A stretch of 17,043 nt of DNA from Ardenticatenales bacterium. GTDB taxonomy: Bacteria > Chloroflexota > Anaerolineae > Promineifilales > UBA4811. Shown here in pieces: positions 7,672 to 15,185 of the stretch. Position 1 is the stretch's first letter. Each line of letters opens with the position of its first letter. The position numbers and the translations under genes are program-made. The stretch is taken from NCBI GenBank assembly GCA_030667645.1, contig DAOUVM010000011.1, forward strand, positions 1-17,043. Reading direction: 5' to 3'. A model generated the notes under the pieces. It did not search any database. It saw only the letters and a list, made by a program, of their open reading frames with translations, and had not been told where the DNA came from.

Positions 7672-8931
7672 CTACGGCGATGACCGACCGAACAAGAGTC
7701 GGATCAAGGCCGCCACCGGATCAGACGGCCGGCCAGCGGGTTCCGGAGGCAAGAGGGCCGTCTTGAGCGCCGCGATTGTCTGATACCGGTCTGCCGGCTT
7801 GATCTGGGTCGCTTTTCTGATGACTGCCTCGGTACGGGGCGAGACACGTGGGTTGAGCTGACGAACCAGGGGATACTTGAAGGGTTTGCTCTCCGGGTCC
7901 CGGCCGGTTAGCAGGTGGTGCAAGGTGGCGCCCAGAGCATACACATCGGAGGCGGCCTGGGTCTGCCCCTTGCCGTATTGCTCTGGGGGCGCATATCCCG
8001 GCGTGCCCAGGATGAGCGTGTCCTTGGTACGGCCGGGCTTCCAGAAACGCGCAATGCCAAAGTCAATCACCTTGCACACGCCGTTTCCATCTTGCTCCAT
8101 TACGTTGCTCGGTTTCATGTCGCGGTAGATGATCGGTGGGCTCTGGGTGTGCAGAAAGTGCAGCACATCGCAGATCTGCGCTGCCCAACTGAGCACGCGC
8201 CGCTCCGGCAAAAGGCCGGCGGACTCTTCCATGATCTGCAGCAGCGTCTTGCCCTCGATGAACTCCATCACCATATACCAGCGCCGCTTGTCCGGGTCCC
8301 GGAAAACGTCCACAACGCTGACCAGGTTTGGGTGATCCAAAGCTCGCAGCATGACCGCTTCACGCCGGAACGCCTCCACTGTCTCTGCCCTCTCGCCAGG
8401 GGAGATGGCAGTCTCACTCATCTCCTTGATGGCCCAGGTGACGCCCGGTCGTTGCTTGTCGATCCCGCGGTAGATAGCGCTCATGCCTCCCTGGGCGATT
8501 TTCTGCAAGATGATGTAACGGTTGTTGAGGATCGATCGGCTGGGCATCCTGCCGGTGCCAAAGCGAGGTGGCCGCATGGCCGGCGCGGGCCCACCAGTCA
8601 ACCGCGCCCGGCAACGGCGGCAAAAGCGGGCGAGTGGCCGGTTGGGGGTGCCACAACGGGAGCAGAGCGGCTCTATGCGAGGGGCCCGGGCCCCACACTT
8701 GCGACAGAAACGCGCTGCCGGCCGGATCGCGGTTCCGCATTGATGGCACGGCCGTGGCTGAGGCGCCCCACAGTTGCGGCAAAAGCGCGCCCCCGGCTCG
8801 GTGCGATGGCGGCACCTGGCGCAACTCTGGACCGCGCCGCCGACCAGCGGGACGCTGCACCGCTTGCAGAGGCGGGCGACCGCCCGGTTCACAGTCCCAC
8901 AGTGGGGGCAGGTTCTGGCGGCGGTTGCCAT
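7672..8931 (-). CDS. Ser/Thr protein kinase with four N-terminal zinc ribbons
   Basis: A soluble Hanks-type kinase of 419 residues. The first 110 residues hold four tandem zinc ribbons, each a CxxC pair followed by a second CxxC pair: Cys 8/11/22/25, 37/40/51/54, 62/65/76/79 and 90/93/104/107. The kinase domain covers about 138-395: glycine loop IAQGGMSAIY (145-154), ATP-binding Lys169 in WAIKEM, catalytic loop YRDMKPSN (269-276, Asp271), DFG at 290-292 and GTPGYAPPEQYG (309-320). The usual HRD is YRD, a variant common in bacterial kinases with all other residues kept, so activity is expected. No transmembrane segment is seen, unlike its neighbour. The ATG is 11 bases after the upstream kinase stop, with no ribosome site of its own, so translational coupling is likely. 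Its targets are unknown. Confidence 0.94.
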   Translation of the reverse strand: MATAARTCPHCGTVNRAVARLCKRCSVPLVGGAVQSCARCRHRTEPGARFCRNCGAPQPRPCHQCGTAIRPAARFCRKCGARAPRIEPLCSRCGTPNRPLARFCRRCRARLTGGPAPAMRPPRFGTGRMPSRSILNNRYIILQKIAQGGMSAIYRGIDKQRPGVTWAIKEMSETAISPGERAETVEAFRREAVMLRALDHPNLVSVVDVFRDPDKRRWYMVMEFIEGKTLLQIMEESAGLLPERRVLSWAAQICDVLHFLHTQSPPIIYRDMKPSNVMEQDGNGVCKVIDFGIARFWKPGRTKDTLILGTPGYAPPEQYGKGQTQAASDVYALGATLHHLLTGRDPESKPFKYPLVRQLNPRVSPRTEAVIRKATQIKPADRYQTIAALKTALLPPEPAGRPSDPVAALIRLLFGRSSP

Positions 8932-8942
8932 GGAGCGCCAGT

Positions 8943-10775
8943 CTAGTCCTTTCCCAGGCGCCGCGCGGCTTTGATGACCCCCCTACCCCAAAGTCCACTC
9001 AGCAGGATGGTATAGAGCAGAATCGGGCCGGTCACCGCCCCGGCGACGGCAAGCCCCGCCCCTTGCAGAGCGACCAGGCCCAGCAAAGCGCCAAGAAAGA
9101 CATTGGCCAGGTGGAACTCGATCGGCCGCCGCACCTTCCGATGCACCTTCCTGATATCTCGGTGTAGTTGCCCCGTTCCTCTGCCCATCACCCGTATGAT
9201 CTGAGCACCGAAATCCATCATGCTCATTTCCAGCCGGAATGACACCCGCCGAGGTTGTCCCTGGCTTGGCTTGACGACGAGCTCGCCTTCGTGCCGCCGG
9301 CCAAAGGGGATACGGCGATAGTCAACCGACAGGTCGATTTCCTGCCGGCCGCCCTTGCCAATCAGCCGGAAGCGCTCTGTTGACAGGTCCAGCCAGGAGA
9401 CGTTTGGGATTAGCTTGCCACCCTTGTAGCCGCGCTGCTGGTTAAAGAGCATCAGCGTCTCCCCCCAGCGGCCGATTCCCATCTTGCGCAACTCTACGTG
9501 CTGGTGGCTTGTCCGCAGGACCGGCATCGGCAGGTCGGGATCGAGCAGCTGGAGTACGGTCTCTAGTTTCAGATCCTTATCATCCATGGCCGACCTCAGG
9601 GCCTCGGTTTTGCTGGCCAGGTCGTACCGGCCGATGGTCTTGAGCCAGTGTTCGATATCCCCTCGCAAGAGGTGATGCCTGCCTGTGGCCCACTGGGAGT
9701 CGCATATCTGTACCAGTGCCTTTACCGAATTGGCAATGTCGCCGGACTTGAAGGTAAACGGTTGGGTTCCCGGCCGGCGGGCGATCGCTTCCAGCTCGGT
9801 CTTGAGCTCGGCCGCTGTCGGACGTTGATAAACCTCCGGCTCCATCGCTGCCCCAATGACCCGCTCGAGTGCGGAGGAGACCCTCTTGTTCAGTTTGCGG
9901 ATCGGCGGGAACCGAGCCGCCCCGAGCACCATGGCCGGGGTCAGCACCTGCTCTTCGGCAAAGGCATCGCGCGGGTCCTCGCCGGACAGCAAGTGATGGA
10001 GACTTGCCCCCAGCGCATAGATGTCAGAGCGGGGTTCGGGTTCCTGGAGCCACTGTTCCTGCGGGCTATAGCCGGGGGTGCCGATCGCGATGGTGCCACC
10101 ATCCTTGCTCCCATCATTATTGTCAGAACTGCCCTTGCGGGTGGGCATCGCCCGCACCAACCCGAAATCCACCAGCCAGAGGCGACCGCCTTCATCAAGA
10201 ATCAAGTTGGCCGGCTTGATGTCGCGATGGATGACCGGCTCTGCCCTGCGTGCATGCATGTATGCCAGAGCATCGCACACTTGAATAGCCCACTCGATGA
10301 CCTCCGCTTCCGGCAGCGGCCGCCCACATCGCTCCAACCGCTGCTCCAGGTTCTCGCCCCCGATGAATTTCATCACCAGGTAGTGTCGGTCGTTCTCGAC
10401 GAAATAGTCGAATATCTCTGGGATATTGGGGTGGCCCGGCTGATTCAGCAGCGCCAGGGTGCGGGCCTCGCGTTGAAAGTCAGACTCGGCCTTGCGGCGC
10501 TCTTCCGGCGAGGTATAGTCCGGCAACATCTCCTTGACCACGCATCTGCGGACCAGGCGAGTATCGTCCGCCAGATAGATGGCCCCCATCCCACCCCGGC
10601 CGAGGGAACGAGCGATCTGATATCGGCCGGCCTGAAACGTATCTCCCGGCCGAACTGGACCGCCGTGGTTGGGTACAGTCAGCAGGGATACCTGGGATGC
10701 GCCGCATCGATGACAGAATTGCGCGATTACGCGCAGTTCAGAGCCGCAGTGAATACACCACACAGTCCTTGCCAC
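8943..10775 (-). CDS. Zinc-ribbon Ser/Thr protein kinase with Ig-like domain and C-terminal membrane hairpin
   Basis: A kinase of 610 residues. One zinc ribbon opens the protein (Cys 7/10/21/24). The kinase domain covers about 52-333: LGRGGMGAIY (58-67), Lys81, HRDIKPAN (183-190), DFG (203-205) and GTPGYSPQEQW, all intact. A helical segment at about 340-415 (GDIEHWLKTIGRYDLA within it) leads to a predicted beta-sandwich at about 425-518, with WLDLSTERF and GELVV strands as in Ig-like repeats. Two hydrophobic helices at about 555-574 and 576-597 end the protein, so kinase and sandwich would both face the cytoplasm if the pair forms a hairpin. The start codon is GTG at 10775; no other in-frame start fits before the zinc ribbon, and no spaced Shine-Dalgarno is seen. 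It is the first gene of a likely kinase-kinase-rarA transcription unit. Ligand and targets are unknown. Confidence 0.94.
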   Translation of the reverse strand: MARTVWCIHCGSELRVIAQFCHRCGASQVSLLTVPNHGGPVRPGDTFQAGRYQIARSLGRGGMGAIYLADDTRLVRRCVVKEMLPDYTSPEERRKAESDFQREARTLALLNQPGHPNIPEIFDYFVENDRHYLVMKFIGGENLEQRLERCGRPLPEAEVIEWAIQVCDALAYMHARRAEPVIHRDIKPANLILDEGGRLWLVDFGLVRAMPTRKGSSDNNDGSKDGGTIAIGTPGYSPQEQWLQEPEPRSDIYALGASLHHLLSGEDPRDAFAEEQVLTPAMVLGAARFPPIRKLNKRVSSALERVIGAAMEPEVYQRPTAAELKTELEAIARRPGTQPFTFKSGDIANSVKALVQICDSQWATGRHHLLRGDIEHWLKTIGRYDLASKTEALRSAMDDKDLKLETVLQLLDPDLPMPVLRTSHQHVELRKMGIGRWGETLMLFNQQRGYKGGKLIPNVSWLDLSTERFRLIGKGGRQEIDLSVDYRRIPFGRRHEGELVVKPSQGQPRRVSFRLEMSMMDFGAQIIRVMGRGTGQLHRDIRKVHRKVRRPIEFHLANVFLGALLGLVALQGAGLAVAGAVTGPILLYTILLSGLWGRGVIKAARRLGKD

Positions 10776-10834
10776 CTCATCATAGCCTATACGCCGACAG
10801 CGAGTCAGCGTTGCATGGCCCGGGCACTGACCTT

Positions 10835-10840
10835 ATTATA
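10835..10840 (-). promoter_or_regulatory. Perfect -10 hexamer for the kinase transcription unit
   Basis: The minus strand carries TATAAT about 60 bases before the GTG start at 10775. The hexamer 17 bases upstream is AATGTT, a poor -35 box, so the promoter may need an activator or a different sigma factor. Confidence 0.4.
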
Positions 10841-11060
10841 CCGCAGTTGGCCTACCGAACATTCCACCCTGGCTGACAACCAGTTGACGATTGACCGGCG
10901 GCGCCCGACTTTTTTCACACATCCGAATGACAGTCCGCGCAGCAGACAGATCGCAATCCATCGACTGAACCGATGGTGCGCCCCCCTACGGCCCGGTCAG
11001 GAGTTGCTTTCCCTGCACCCCCCAACCCTGCCACCTTTGCTTGTAATGCGGCGGACCTGC

Positions 11061-11082
11061 CAAGCGAACGGCGCCTCGCTTG
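11061..11082. repeat. Perfect 7-bp inverted repeat, candidate operator
   Basis: CAAGCGA (11061-11067) and TCGCTTG (11076-11082) are exact reverse complements with an 8-base GC-rich spacer. The element ends 25 bases upstream of the -35 box of the GH1 promoter and has no following T-run, so an operator is more likely than a terminator. It may also be chance. Confidence 0.35.
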
Positions 11083-11107
11083 TTGCTCCACAGAATCGTG
11101 TTTCTGA

Positions 11108-11136
11108 TTGACCCGGACTGCGGCGTGTGGTACAGT
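11108..11136 (+). promoter_or_regulatory. Sigma70-type promoter upstream of the GH1-family gene
   Basis: TTGACC (11108-11113) and TACAGT (11131-11136) are separated by exactly 17 bases, 5 of 6 and 4 of 6 matches to consensus. The predicted start lies near 11143, giving a leader of about 40 bases before the ATG at 11184. It should drive the GH1, GAF-membrane and LysM genes together. Confidence 0.55.
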
Positions 11137-11183
11137 TGTTCCAGCAGATGGCTTGACCGGGGCGATGCCGCGACGCGAGAGAT

Positions 11184-12518
11184 ATGATGCTAAAGGCCAC
11201 CTTCTGTTTCCCAAGAGACTTTCGCTGGGGCACCGCGACCAGCAGTCATCAGGTAGAGGGAAACAACACCAATAACGATTGGTGGGCCTGGGAGCAACAA
11301 CCAGGCCGGATCGCTCACGGCGACAGGTCCGGCCGGGCGTGCGATTGGTGGGAAGACGCTGAACGCGACTTGGACCGGGCGGCCGCATTGGGCACAAACG
11401 CCCATCGCCTCTCGATTGAATGGAGTCGCGTCGAACCACGGCCGGGAGTCTTTGATCGGAACGTGCTGGACCGCTATCGCCGGATCCTCCAATCGCTACA
11501 CGAGCGAAGCATTGAGCCAATGGTGACGCTGCACCATTTCAGCAACCCCCTCTGGTTGGCCGAAACGGGGGGCTGGACACAGGAAACAGTCGTCAACGCT
11601 TTTGAGCGCTACGCTCGGCAAGTGGTGGAGCATCTGGGCGATCTAGTTCCCCTGTGGATCACGATCAATGAGCCGATGGTTTATGTTAATCGAGCATACC
11701 TTGCGGTAGATCCATCCTTTCCCCCTGGGAAGAACAGCCCCAGATTGGCAGCTCAGGTCGTGCGCCACATGCTTATGGCCCATGCGGCCGCCTATCACGC
11801 CATACATGAGCTTCGATCCAACTGCCAGGTGGGTATAGCACGCGCTGTCCACGTCTTCCAGCCTGCGCGCCCGCGCTCGCTGCTGGACAAATGGGCGACA
11901 CGGAAGCAGAGTGCCGTCTACAATGATGCCTTTAATCAGGCGCTGATCACCGGCAAACTCCGGCGGCCGCTCGGGCGCGGCCGTTTGCGCGGACTGGCGC
12001 ACACGTTTGATTTCTTTGGCCTCAACTACTACACCCGTGAACGGATTGGCTTCGGCATCCGTCCTGCCTTCCAACTTGTTTCCCAGCGCCTATCGACCCC
12101 CGGTGCGAGGACCTCGGATCACGACGCTGACGATACCGATCCACAGGGGCTCCTGGAGGCCATCAAACTGGCTGCCGTCCTCAGACGCCCCATATACATA
12201 ACCAGAAGCGGGACAGCGGGCGAGGATGACCACCAACGGCCGCGCTTTCTCCTGACCCACCTCCGGCGAGTCTGGTCCGCCATCCAGTTCAACATCCCCA
12301 TCATGGGATACTATTACTGGAGCCTGGTAGACAGTTTTGAGTGGAATCAGGGATGGCAGGAGAGGTATGGACTGATCGACCTGGACGTTGTCAGTCAGGA
12401 TCGCAAACTCCGGCGCAGCGGCGAGTTGTACGGCCGTATCTGCCGTAGTGGATGTATCGACTGGGAAACGGTCGCCGAGTACACACCCGAGCTGCTGGAT
12501 GAGATGTTTCCGGGCTAG
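11184..12518 (+). CDS. GH1-family (beta-glucosidase fold) protein lacking the catalytic nucleophile motif
   Basis: A 444-residue GH1 TIM-barrel protein of normal length. Conserved parts are FRWGTATSSHQVEG (13-26), TLHHFSNPLWL (115-125), TINEP (160-164) with the acid/base Glu163, GLNYYTRE (279-286) and WSLVDSFEWNQGW (379-391). The family uses a second Glu in an I/V-TENG motif as nucleophile. Here the aligned segment YITRSGTAGEDD (338-349) has Arg341-Ser342 where Glu-Asn is expected, although flanking residues and length fit the family exactly. A retaining glycosidase should therefore be inactive, so this may be a carbohydrate-binding pseudoenzyme, an enzyme with altered chemistry or a decaying gene. 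The reading frame is open throughout. GAGAG lies just before the tandem ATGs at 11184 and 11187; either may start. No signal peptide is seen, so it is cytosolic. The next gene follows after 28 bp. Confidence 0.9.
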   Translation: MMLKATFCFPRDFRWGTATSSHQVEGNNTNNDWWAWEQQPGRIAHGDRSGRACDWWEDAERDLDRAAALGTNAHRLSIEWSRVEPRPGVFDRNVLDRYRRILQSLHERSIEPMVTLHHFSNPLWLAETGGWTQETVVNAFERYARQVVEHLGDLVPLWITINEPMVYVNRAYLAVDPSFPPGKNSPRLAAQVVRHMLMAHAAAYHAIHELRSNCQVGIARAVHVFQPARPRSLLDKWATRKQSAVYNDAFNQALITGKLRRPLGRGRLRGLAHTFDFFGLNYYTRERIGFGIRPAFQLVSQRLSTPGARTSDHDADDTDPQGLLEAIKLAAVLRRPIYITRSGTAGEDDHQRPRFLLTHLRRVWSAIQFNIPIMGYYYWSLVDSFEWNQGWQERYGLIDLDVVSQDRKLRRSGELYGRICRSGCIDWETVAEYTPELLDEMFPG

Positions 12519-12546
12519 AGTTGCGGGATAGTTGGATTCAAGCGCC

Positions 12547-14103
12547 ATGATACCACTCCTGAGCCAGACCATCGAGCTCTTCAGCCAGTACCCTGGCAGT
12601 CTTATCTACCACTTTGGGGTTCTGTTTGCCATAGAAGCAACTCTGGGCATTGCCCTGGGGTACCGGAAGCGACCGGCCGTCCGGCGCATCGCGCTGGCAG
12701 CCGGTGGAATGCTTGCCGGCCGCCTGTTGTTGATGGTTATTGCTCTGCTGGTCTCGCAGCGACTGATCGCCAACCCGGATGCAATCTGGCCTCCCTTGGA
12801 ACGGGCCGTGGACGCAATTGGGGTATGGCTGCTCGTCTGGGCGTTGCTGCCGCTGTTTGACAGCAGACCGCAACACGGAGATCTGGTCGCCGGCGGGGTA
12901 TCGCTGCTCTTGCTGGTGCTCTATCTCTTTTTTGCAGTTGCCTGGTACTCAAAGGCGGCGCAAGCCGGAACCACCTACAACGGCGGCGGCCAGGAAATCG
13001 CCTGGGAGGCAATCCAATTGGCGATACTGGGGGCGGCGGGAATCTACACGCTCTTTGATCGGCAGGGAGACTGGACCCTGCGATTCGGGATCTTTGCCGT
13101 CCTCTTGGCCGGCCACGTTGCCCAGCTCGGCTGGGGGTTGCCAGAGCAGAACACGGCCAGTTGGGCGCGACTGGGACAGTTGATTGCCTATCCGCTGTTG
13201 ACCGTGAGTGCCTACCGTCTGGTCATAGCAGAACTCCGGAGGGATGCTGTGAGTCAGCCCCCCGAGCCGGTGGCGAAGATTCTAGAACAGGCCAAGCAGC
13301 TTGGCTCGATTGCCGCCACCATGGATGAAGCATCGATTGCCAGGGCTACCGTCGCCGCTATCTCATCCATCACCAGGTCCAATGCGGTTGCGTTGCTCCT
13401 GCTGGCAGAGCCGGCCGGCGCGGATTTGCCAGTTGTCCAATCTGTCAGCTCCATATACCGAGACGGTCAGTCCGTCCCGTGGCCCGAAGGCAGGCTGCGC
13501 CGCGACGACGCGCCGGCCCTCCGGCGGGCGCTCCACCAAGAGCGGGACTACCTTCTTCTCCCTGGGGGGGCAGAGGATCCCTCCCGGCTATCCCTACTGA
13601 TGCAACTCCTGCCAGAGACCCCTCTCAAAACCCGGCTCGAGTCTGCTCTGGTAATCCAGCCCATCTATTGGGAAAAGCAGTGTCTGGGGGTGCTGCTGGT
13701 GCAGCCGACCGCCGGTGCAGCAGAGTGGCCGGCCAATAAACGTCGGCTTTTCGACACGATGGCAGGGCAGGTGGCGGCCGCGCTTGCCCATGGTCGCGCC
13801 CACCTGCAATCGCAGGAGCAGGCAGTTCAACTTTCCGAGCAACTGGAGCGTGCCAAGCTAGGCACTGACGAGCAGGCGAGCCAGCTAATGGCCGACCTGG
13901 ACGAGGCACGGCAGGTGGGGCGGACATTGGCCGGCCAATTGGATGCTACGCGGCAACAGGTAGCCAGCACGCGCGGGGATGTCAAGAGGTTGACTGCTCT
14001 GCTGGAGGACCAGGCTGAACGAGCAGAGAAAGCAAAGAGTCAGCAGGCCACCATTGACGCGCTCCAGAGACAACTGAGCCTTTTGGCGCCTGATGCAGAA
14101 TAG
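12547..14103 (+). CDS. Seven-helix membrane protein with GAF-like domain and C-terminal coiled coil
   Basis: I do not recognise a named family. From the ATG the protein has 518 residues. About seven hydrophobic helices fill residues 15-225, with short loops, an arrangement like 7TM sensor modules. Residues about 245-410 resemble a GAF domain (AIARATVAAISSITRSNAVALLLLAEPA near its start, SALVIQPIYWEKQCLGVLLV and RRLFDTMAGQVAAALAHGRA at its end). A long Gln/Glu/Ala-rich coiled coil (about 410-505) finishes it. No histidine kinase, GGDEF, cyclase or methyl-accepting signature follows, so it lacks an output domain of its own. A TTG at 12532 is an alternative start adding five residues; neither start has a good ribosome site. 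It overlaps the next gene by 11 bases and follows the GH1 gene by 28, which supports an operon. Confidence 0.85.
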   Translation: MIPLLSQTIELFSQYPGSLIYHFGVLFAIEATLGIALGYRKRPAVRRIALAAGGMLAGRLLLMVIALLVSQRLIANPDAIWPPLERAVDAIGVWLLVWALLPLFDSRPQHGDLVAGGVSLLLLVLYLFFAVAWYSKAAQAGTTYNGGGQEIAWEAIQLAILGAAGIYTLFDRQGDWTLRFGIFAVLLAGHVAQLGWGLPEQNTASWARLGQLIAYPLLTVSAYRLVIAELRRDAVSQPPEPVAKILEQAKQLGSIAATMDEASIARATVAAISSITRSNAVALLLLAEPAGADLPVVQSVSSIYRDGQSVPWPEGRLRRDDAPALRRALHQERDYLLLPGGAEDPSRLSLLMQLLPETPLKTRLESALVIQPIYWEKQCLGVLLVQPTAGAAEWPANKRRLFDTMAGQVAAALAHGRAHLQSQEQAVQLSEQLERAKLGTDEQASQLMADLDEARQVGRTLAGQLDATRQQVASTRGDVKRLTALLEDQAERAEKAKSQQATIDALQRQLSLLAPDAE

Positions 14104-15163
14104 GTCGCTGACGGAAACTCTAGTGATGGAAAGCGTGGCACAAAGAGGTGGGGATTCCCACCGGGCCTGGTCCGGAATTGCCGTGGTCATCTCTGTCTCT
14201 TTGACCATTCTCGGTGGTGTGTTGCTGGCCGGGCTGGACTCTGATCAGAGTACACCGCGCTCCTCGGCGCAAATCGCTCCGGCCACGGTCTCCCCGATGC
14301 CGACACTGATCATAGTGCTCCTTCCCTCACCGGAACTCGATCCGACTCGGACGCCGTCGCCCTCATCAATTCCCAAACCATCCGCTACTGCCCACCCCAG
14401 CCCGGTACCGAGCGTCGTCGAGGAACAGTGCCCGCCGCCGCCCGGCTGGATACTCTATACAGTCCGCTCTGGGGATACCTTGCACTCGCTAGCGACCCGC
14501 GATGGCGCCAGCGTAGATGCGATCATCGCAGCCAATTGCCTGACTGCTGAAGACCTGGCCCAGGGCGACCTGCTCTATCTTCCTTCCACACCATCGCCCC
14601 TACCCACTGTGTGCAGCGGTCCACCCCAGAACTGGGAGCGATATACGGTTCGGCCAGGCGACACGATGTTCTCCCTGGCCGCCGGACGAGGCGCCACCAT
14701 CTATGAAGTGCTGCGTGCAAACTGCCTGTCCTCCTCCCGGATTCGCGCGGGTCAGACGCTCTACCTTCCCCCGACACCGGCCCACATTACCCTGACGGCG
14801 CCTCCCTCTGCCAGCCCAACTCCTTCCCTGCCCGGCCCAACAACGCGGCCTTTCGGCTCCGTCTGTGCCTTTGTCAGCCCGGCCGACGGAGCCAACATTG
14901 ACGGGCACGTCTCCTTTGCCGGCACGGCGACAGCCGATCAGTTCCTTTTCTTCAAGCTGGAAGCCTATGGACCGGAGACGAGCGGCCAGTGGGCCTCCCT
15001 GCTAGGCGGTGTGGTGCGCACACCAGTTGTGGGTGGAGCGCTGGGAACGACCGACCTTACGGGTTGGTCACCCGGCAGCTACTCGATCCGCCTGACGGTC
15101 GTAGATACCACATACAACGAAGTGTCACACTGCTACCTCGGCTTGAATGTATCTCCTCCCTGA
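14093..15163 (+). CDS. Membrane-anchored double-LysM protein with C-terminal Ig-like domain
   Basis: A 356-residue surface protein. An N-terminal transmembrane helix (about 27-48) is followed by a Pro/Ser/Thr-rich linker (50-112). Two LysM repeats (about 119-164 and 181-226) carry YTVRSGDTL and YTVRPGDTM. A second Pro-rich linker leads to a predicted Ig-like beta-sandwich (about 257-354, with GWSPGSYSIRLTVVD). Cysteines are paired around each module: 113/149, 174/211 and 258/347, consistent with three disulfides outside the membrane. LysM binds peptidoglycan-type glycans; the Ig-like part would project outward. No catalytic domain is present, unlike the LysM-YkuD protein at 4128-5219. The ATG at 14093 overlaps the previous gene by 11 bases; the in-frame ATG at 14126 is an equally possible start with GGA 8-10 bases upstream. 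The role could be wall anchoring or sensing. Confidence 0.88.
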   Translation: MQNRSLTETLVMESVAQRGGDSHRAWSGIAVVISVSLTILGGVLLAGLDSDQSTPRSSAQIAPATVSPMPTLIIVLLPSPELDPTRTPSPSSIPKPSATAHPSPVPSVVEEQCPPPPGWILYTVRSGDTLHSLATRDGASVDAIIAANCLTAEDLAQGDLLYLPSTPSPLPTVCSGPPQNWERYTVRPGDTMFSLAAGRGATIYEVLRANCLSSSRIRAGQTLYLPPTPAHITLTAPPSASPTPSLPGPTTRPFGSVCAFVSPADGANIDGHVSFAGTATADQFLFFKLEAYGPETSGQWASLLGGVVRTPVVGGALGTTDLTGWSPGSYSIRLTVVDTTYNEVSHCYLGLNVSPP

Positions 15164-15185
15164 TCCTGGAGGGAGAGACCCGAAA

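Larger units (their letters stand above)
10776..11183. other. Divergent intergenic region of 408 bp
   Basis: This is the only gene-free stretch above 300 bases. It separates the minus-strand kinase unit from the plus-strand GH1 unit. It holds a TATAAT facing left (10835-10840), two adjacent TTGACG/TTGACC hexamers (10884-10896) with no matching -10, a 6-bp inverted repeat CCATCG/CGATGG (10958-10963 and 10971-10976, 7-base loop), a perfect 7-bp inverted repeat (11061-11082) and a good rightward promoter (11108-11136). I see no RNA gene or small ORF with a ribosome site in it. Confidence 0.6.

Noticed and set aside
7915..8946. Plus-strand open frame opposite the four-ribbon kinase
   Set aside because: The translation mirrors the repeated zinc ribbons and has no independent motif or ribosome site.
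10909..10916. T-run after a GC-rich stretch in the divergent region, as a terminator
   Set aside because: Only a 3-bp stem can be formed before it, and no gene ends there on the plus strand.
9648..11111. Long open frame on the plus strand opposite the 610-residue kinase
   Set aside because: Mostly antisense to an intact kinase domain; its translation is rich in His, Arg and Pro with no family resemblance.
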